NCBI GenBank assembly: GCA_963821495.1
Contig: CAWGEA010000001.1
Coordinates: 496,001-560,000, forward strand
Source: AC-32 sp963821495
GTDB lineage: Bacteria > Actinomycetota > Thermoleophilia > Gaiellales > Gaiellaceae
Length of the DNA stretch: 64,000 bases
Direction: 5' to 3'
The notes beneath the pieces were generated by a model, which worked only from the letters and a program-made list of their open reading frames with translations, was not told where the DNA came from and did not search any database. Positions 57,401-64,000 of the stretch are shown here, in pieces (position 1 is the stretch's first letter; each line of letters starts with the position of its first letter). The position numbers were made by a program, and so were the translations under genes.

Positions 57401-60400
57401 AGCCTCCACCGACCGCACCCAAACCCGATCCCGAAAGCGGTTCGCGCGCCATTGGCGACCCTCCGCTGTCGGAGACACAACCCGCGTCCCGATCGCCCGC
57501 GCCATCAGCTGTTCGGGCAGGAGCGTCGTTTCGAGCCCCGTGAGGTAAATCCGATGATCCCGCCGCCGCTTCGCCAGCGCTGCCGGGATCGTGATCGTGC
57601 CGGCCCTTAGATCGATCATGTCGTCCGTCAGGCTGAACCAGACGTTCTGACGGCAGCCAACCTGGCCGGCGAGCAGAACGAGCCGCAATACGTGTTCCGG
57701 AAACCACGACGCGAGCTCGTACAACTCGCGAACCGTCAGCGCTCGCCCCGTTCTCGCCCGATGCTTAATCGGCGGGATCTCGAAGATGCCTCGTCAACTC
57801 GCTGCCCGCGACCCTTAGCGTCATGAAGAACTCGCTTCAGGAACTCAAGCTCGTTCTTCGCAGACCTCGGATGCTTCGTCGCGCGCGCGTAGATCAAGTC
57901 CTCGACCTTCGCGCGCCGGAGCCTCGCCACCGGTACGTCCTCGCACACGGCCCAGAACTTCGCGCACCGACGGTTGAACTCACGCGTTTGCGGGCTTGGC
58001 GATCTGGTGGCCTCGACTCGCGCGAGCAGCCCGTCCACCGCCTCCGCGAGACGGATCGACGGTTCTTCGTACAGATCCCCGAGCGACCGACGCCGCTTCA
58101 GGTCAAAGCTCGATGGTCTCTGCTGCCTCGCGCGTCGGAGCAGTTCGCGCCGGGAATCCAGCCACCCGCACCTGATACGACCGTCCGCGCTTGCGAATAC
58201 TCACGCGGCATCCCGCCCCCGCGAGCGGGCCGAGGTACTCATTGACCGCGCTTTCGGGATAGCGCCGCTCGCTACCAATACGAATTAGAACGGAGCCGCC
58301 CCCGAGCAGCCTCCCGCCGGATCGTCTCCGGGTGCACCCCCAGGAACCGAGCAAGCAGGCTGCGGCGAGCGCGCCCATGACGTTGCCGGCGTCGCAGTGC
58401 TCGCTTGAAGATCGAGTAGGGACGGCCCTGCGAGGTCGATGCTCCTCCTCTCCGGGGCCGGAGCGGCGGTGGGAGTCTAGTTGTGCAGGGCCAGCGCGCT
58501 TGACTAGGAGAGTTCGAGCAGGGCGGCTCTCAGCGGTGGCAGCGCAGAACCCAAACACCGCCTGCGATCCACCGTGGCGAAGCCGTGCCTTTCGCGCATG
58601 GGGAGTAGGCTTGAGGCAAATGAACGTGGCCGCGGCCACCGAACCGCTGCTCGAGCGGAACGACGAGCTGGCCCGCATCGAGTCGGCGCTGGCCGACGCT
58701 CGCACGGGGCGCGGCAGGTTCGTGGTGGTCGAAGGGCCGGCCGGGATCGGCAAGACGGCGCTGCTCGCGTCGGCGCGTACCGCGGCGGCAGAGAGCGGAA
58801 TGCGCGTGCTCCGGTCACGAGCGACGGAGATGGAGACCAACTTCGCCTTCGGAGTCGTGCGTCAGCTTTTCGAGCCGCCGCTGGTCGAGGCATCGGAGCT
58901 CGAACGTGCCGATCTGCTGCAAGGCGCTGCCGGCGCTGCGGCCGGCCTGCTTGGGCTTCCGGGCGCACCCTCTCCCGAAGGCCCGCCTTCCCGCGTCGAT
59001 CCCTCGTTCGCGATCCTTCACGGTCTCTACTGGCTATGCGCGAACCTCGCTGCCGTCGGTCCGCTCTGCCTGGTCGTCGACGACACGCACTGGGCAGACG
59101 CCGCATCCCTGCGTTACCTGGCCTTCCTGCTCACACGGCTCGAAGAACTGGACGCCGCGCTCGTCGTCGCGACCCGCCCTCCCGAAGCCGGCGTAGATGC
59201 CGACGTGCTTACGACGCTGACGACCGATTCCTCCGCCGATGTGATCCCACTCTCTCCTCTGACGAGAGCCGCCGTTGCCGAGCTTTTGGAGGCGCGGCTC
59301 GGTGAGACTCCGGATCCGGGCGTCGTCGATACGTGCCTGCGCGTAACGCGCGGGACGCCGTTCCTGGTGCGCGAGCTCGTGACCGCACTGAGCGAGGGAG
59401 GCATGGGAAGCAGTGTAGAAACGGTCGGTCGCTCGGTTCGCCTCCGCCTCCTTCGGCTGCCCGAGCCTGCGAGGCGGCTCGCGCGAGCGTTGGCGGTCCT
59501 CGAGCAGAGCGACCTGCTGCAAGCTGCGCGGCTCGCAGGCCTCGAAGAGCTCGAGGCAGCCGATGCGGCCGACCTGCTGGCGACCGCAGGGATCCTCGAG
59601 TCGGGCCGGCCGCTCATGTTCGTGCATCCGCTCGTCCGCAACGGGATCTATTTCGAGCTCTCCAGCGTCGAGCGCGCGCAAGGCCACCACCGTGCCGCTC
59701 AACTGCTCGCCGAGCAACCGGGCGCGCATGAGCACGTCGCGAAGCATTTGCTGGTCAGCGACCCTGCCGCCGATGACTGGGTTGTCGAGCGGCTGGTCGA
59801 GGCCGCCGGCGCGGCCGGGAAGCAGGGCGCTCACGAGTCGGAGGCCGTCTTCCTGCGCCGAGCGCTCGCTGAACCGCCGCCGCCGGGCGACCGGTCGGCA
59901 TTGCTGCTCGACCTCGGGATGGCCGAGGCGAGCGCCGGGCTCCGCGGCTGGCCCGAGCACTTGCAGCAGGCCGTGGACGCTGCGCCGAACGCCGCAGCAG
60001 CCGCCGAGGCGGCGATGGTGCTGGCGCACGCGCTCAGCCGCGCCCACCGCTACACGGAGGCGATCGAAGTTCTCGATCGCACATCATCGGCGCTCGATTC
60101 CCGTCACGTCGAGCTCGCGCTCCAGCTCGAGGCTGCGGCCGTCCTACCCGCGCTGAACGACCCCGTGACCGCACCCTCAGTGGCCCTCCGCCGCGAGACG
60201 TTGCGCGAGCGTGCCGCCGGCGATCCCGCGGCGCCACCCGAGGTGCTGGCTGCGGCCGCGTTCGTCTCCATCCTTACGAACGAGCCCGCCGAGACCGGCG
60301 CCGACCTCGCGACCCGAGCGCTCTTGGCCGAAGGCAGCGCACGACCAGACTCGGACGGCGGGCCATGGTTCTCGTTCGCGGCGTGGTTTTCGCATATCAC

Positions 60401-63400
60401 GTTCTCGCTTCTTTTGGCCGAACGGTATGCGCAATTGCGGCCACTGATCGACGCCTCGATCGCGCAGGCGCGGGTGACGGGAGACGGCGGTCGGCTCGCC
60501 GTTGGCCTGCGTGATCGAGGCTGGCTTGCGCTCCGACGCGGCGATCTGAGCGCCGCCGAAGGAGATGCCCGAACGGCGCTTGCCGCGACCGCGCTCCCCG
60601 CACCACCCATGTACCGCGTCATGAACGGCAGTCTGCTCATCAAGGTGCTCGTCGATCAGGGCAAGCTTGACGCCGCAGACCAGGCGCTCGCGCCGCTCGA
60701 TCCCGAAGCAGGGAGCGGATTCGCCTCGGCCTGGGGTCTTCGCTTCGCCCACGGACGTCTGCGGGTCGCACAAGGACGAGTCGCCGAAGGGCTGGAGGAC
60801 TTCTTGGGCCTTGGCGTAGATCTGACGCGAGCGATCGTCACATGCCCGAGTTACCTCCCCTGGCGCTCGGAGGCGGCGCTCGCCCAGCTCGCGCTCGGCG
60901 AGCGCGAATCGGCGGGGCGCCTCGCAGAGGAGGAGCTCGAGCTCGCGCGGGCATTCGGCGCCCCGCGTGCGCTCGGTGTCGCGAAGCGTGCCGCCGGCGT
61001 CGTGGCCGGCGGTGACCGTGGAGCGCTTCTGCTCCGTGAGGCGATCGAGTTATTCGAGCGTGGCGATGCGCGCCTGGAGAGAGCCCGTGCCCTCGCCGAT
61101 CTCGGTGCCCTGCTGCGCCGGCGCAATCTGCGAACCGAGGCGCGAGAGCTCCTTCGCGAGGCACTCGACGCCGCTCACCGCTTGGGCGCCAGACCCCTCG
61201 CCGAATACGCCGAGACCGAGCTCCGCGCCACCGGCGCGCGCCCGCGCCGGGTCGTCCTCACGGGGCTCGACTCGCTGACAGCCAGCGAGCGACGGATCGC
61301 CGAGCTTGCCGGCGAGGGCCTCACCAACCGCGAGATCGCACAGGCGCTGTTCATTACCGCCCGCACGGTCGAGGGTCACCTCACGAGTGTCTTCCGCAAG
61401 CTGCGACTTGAGTCGCGAGATGCGCTTCCCGCCGCACTAGCCGGCGGCGCTTCAGTCCCGGCCTAGCGTCCTGACTGACCCGAGGTCGAGCATCACTGTC
61501 GTGCGCTCGCCACAGGCCGCTTGCGCCGCGGCGGACGAGCGCAAGACGCACGGCGCCGAGGTTGCTCGCTACTCCATGCCGGTCGCACGCGCGTCGTCGA
61601 CCTCGCCCGCCGCATTGCGGTTGCCGGCGAGCTGCGAGCTGTCGTCTCGGAGCTGACGAAGCGCTCGAATGCGGCGCACGCCAGCAACGCGGATGGGTAA
61701 ACGCTCCGACGGGTCAGTGCCCGACGCCCAGCCGCACATTTGGCGACGCTGACTGGTGTTACCCGTCCCCTGACCCGACGTCCGGCAAAGACAGGGGGGT
61801 CGCCAGGCAAAGACAGGGGGGTCGTCACGGTGCGAACGCGGGTCCGCCGCCTCCACCATCGCCGAGACAAGCCAATCAGGCATCGCGATCAAAGAGGAGT
61901 AAGTGCTAACCGCATTCGAATCCATCATTGGCAAGGAGGGTTGGAAGATGAAGATCATTGCACTCGTGCCGGCGGCGCTGGTAGCGGCCGTTCTGCTTGT
62001 CTCGGCGACCGCCTCGGCGGCGCCCGGCAACGTCGGCTTCGGCTTCAACGCGAGGGACATCAGCGGCTTTCCGACCGGTTCGGCCACCCTTACGGGCGGC
62101 GGTGCCTACAACCCCGTGAGCGGCTTCGTCCACTCCGCTGGCGGCTTTCGCTGCACGAGCGATGTCGGCCAGGGCCCGCTGACCGGCTGCCTCGCCGGCG
62201 AAGGCGTTCGCTGGGATACGGTCGATCTCCGGAGGAGCACGACCTTCAAGTGCACCGGGGCGGCGGCGGAGTCCCTGAAGACCGCAATCACCGATGAGAA
62301 CACGGTCGGGCTTGACGCGGACTTCTACCGTGCCGGTGACGGGAACGACGAGTCCTTCACCGCGCAGATGATCGTCTCCGCCGATGACATTGCGCCCGAC
62401 ATCCTCGGGATCCAGAACGTTTGGATCCAGGGCGTCGGCTGCGCCTCGGCGATTGCGAACTTCAGTTCCTGAAGTCGACCCGGAAGGAGGAGATCATGCA
62501 AACGACCGAACAGTCGGACCACCACGGCACTAGCCGACGTTCCTTCTTGCTCAAGGGGGCCGCGGTCGGAGCAGGGGCCATCGGCGCGGGGCGGCTGCTG
62601 ACCGATGCCTCACCGGCCTTCGCAAGCGGCGGCCTTACCAAAGGCGACGCGGCGATTCTCCGCTTCCTGGCTGCGGCCGAGATCCTCGAGACCGACATGT
62701 GGCAGCAGTACAACGAGCTCGCCGGCATCCAGGACAGCGAAGTCCCTGGTGGAACCGGCAATCCCGACTACACCGAGGCGGTCGCGGTGCTGGACGAGGA
62801 CATGGACCAGTACATCCACGACAACACCGACGACGAGATCAGCCACTTCACCTTCATCAACGCCTACCTGAAGGCGCACGGCGCGCAAACGGTCAACCTG
62901 GACAAGTTCCGCACCCTGCCCAGCAGCACGGCAACGGGAGCCCAGCAGATCGGACGGCTGACCAACCTGATGCAGCTGACCATCAACACCAGCTTCTGGA
63001 CACGCTACCGCAGCGACTCGCAGAACCCCGACTTCGGCGACGTTCTCCCAAATGCCGTCCCCGACCTCGCCACTGGCCAGCACCCGGCGATCCCGCGCAG
63101 CGACGCCGATCTCGCCCCGCCCGACCACCTGCAGGCGATCGCCAACACGGCCGGCTTCCACTTCGCCTGGATCGAGCAGGGCGGTACCACGCTCTACGCC
63201 GCGCTCGCCCAGCGGGTCACCCATTCCGAGGTGCTGCGGATCCTGCTCAGCATCGGCGGCTCCGAGATCATGCACTTCCAGACCTGGCAGGACAAAGCCG
63301 GCAACGCGCTTCCCTTGACCGATCCCATCACCGGGCTCACGTTCCCCGACCTCAACGCCGACGGCGAGCTGACCCAGACCAACCTGATCATGCCGGAGCC

Positions 63401-64000
63401 GACGATCTTCCTCGATCGCAAGTTTCCAATCGTCTCGATCATCCGCCCCACCGAGACCGACGGCGCCGCCATGGGCACAGTCAGGGCCTTCACCAACGAC
63501 GGCCTCTTCATCGGACAATCACGAGAGTTCTTCGCCGTCCTCACACAGCTGGCAAAGGCCGCCGACGCGGCCCGACACGGGTCGTGAGCGACGTGCCCCC
63601 GACCGACGTACGCCTGCCTGGTCGTACTGGAGCAGACGATCCTCTAGATCACCTGCTGACGCTGGGGCGGTGATTCAGCCGCCCCAGCGTCTCGCCACTC
63701 TTCGCGAGGAGGTTAGGAAGGGTGTGTGCAGGCGAGCGCAAACGCCCAGGTCGCGCTCATGCCACCGCACGGCCACCTCGAATGCTGGCGGGGGCTTCCT
63801 TCTGAGCGATCAGGATCGTCAGCTCAAGCGCGTCCGCTAGGTCGAGCCGAGAAGTTCCTTCGCTACCGCCTCTGCGACGGTGAGGTTCCCGCGCTCGAGC
63901 GCTCGCCGAAAGATCGCTAGATGGCCCTGCGAGGTCGACGCTCCTCCTCCCTCCGGGCCGGACGGCGGCCTCAGTCTACGAGCGGAGCGCGGTCGGGACG

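Overview
The window is very GC-rich, dense, mostly operonic chromosomal DNA. Gene content (Rex, K+-independent membrane pyrophosphatase, LAL-type LuxR regulator, FmdB-type zinc ribbon, Tsa cluster next to a type-4 uracil-DNA glycosylase, RimI) and the frequent TANNNT-N6/7-ATG/GTG starts point to an actinomycete, most likely class Thermoleophilia (Gaiellales/Solirubrobacterales). That placement is inferred from gene content and base composition, not from a marker phylogeny.

Layout. 0-9 kb: partial MFS transporter, uvrB, two GlsB/YeaQ-type small membrane proteins, metallophosphoesterase, AI-2E-type permease, PH-domain protein and an ABC exporter pair; then a REP hairpin beside a REP-associated (RAYT) transposase that has lost its 3' end. 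9-18 kb: uvrA behind a perfect LexA box, a Yip1-like protein, a DUF2520-panC-panB operon, an orphan sensor kinase. 17-24 kb: zinc ribbon, UDG, tsaE-tsaB-rimI-tsaD, a large subtilase, glutamate dehydrogenase. 24-31 kb: glutaredoxin-like protein, rex, a glycosyltransferase, a YbdK-like ligase, a second subtilase, mtnP, and a 400-bp gap with a decayed duplicate of the mtnP tail and a 26-bp perfect palindrome. 31-39 kb: hppA, two APC permeases fused to USP domains, two RCK/TrkA proteins, a PQQ-type sugar dehydrogenase.

The most interesting locus is 40.3-45.3 kb. A strong promoter and a cobalamin riboswitch precede six tightly overlapping genes: two exported DUF4430 proteins, ECF transporter T, fused A-A' and S components, and a predicted exported alpha/alpha-toroid protein. 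DUF4430 and an alpha/alpha barrel are the two halves of mammalian transcobalamin and intrinsic factor. I read this as a split, transcobalamin-like B12 capture system feeding an ECF importer.

45-57 kb: acetyltransferases, a possible AlkZ-related protein, a flippase-like membrane protein, cupin, RibD-like reductase, D-2-hydroxyacid dehydrogenase, PcrA/UvrD helicase, Eis-like acetyltransferase, a large multi-spanning protein and a 23-codon membrane micropeptide. 57-64 kb is a decayed island at tRNA-Val(GAC): a frameshifted tyrosine integrase whose C-terminus reads into the antisense of the tRNA, an excisionase remnant, two divergent direct repeats of one gene 5.5 kb apart, a LAL regulator, a tandem 22-bp repeat, and a secreted protein plus Tat-exported ferritin-like protein pair.
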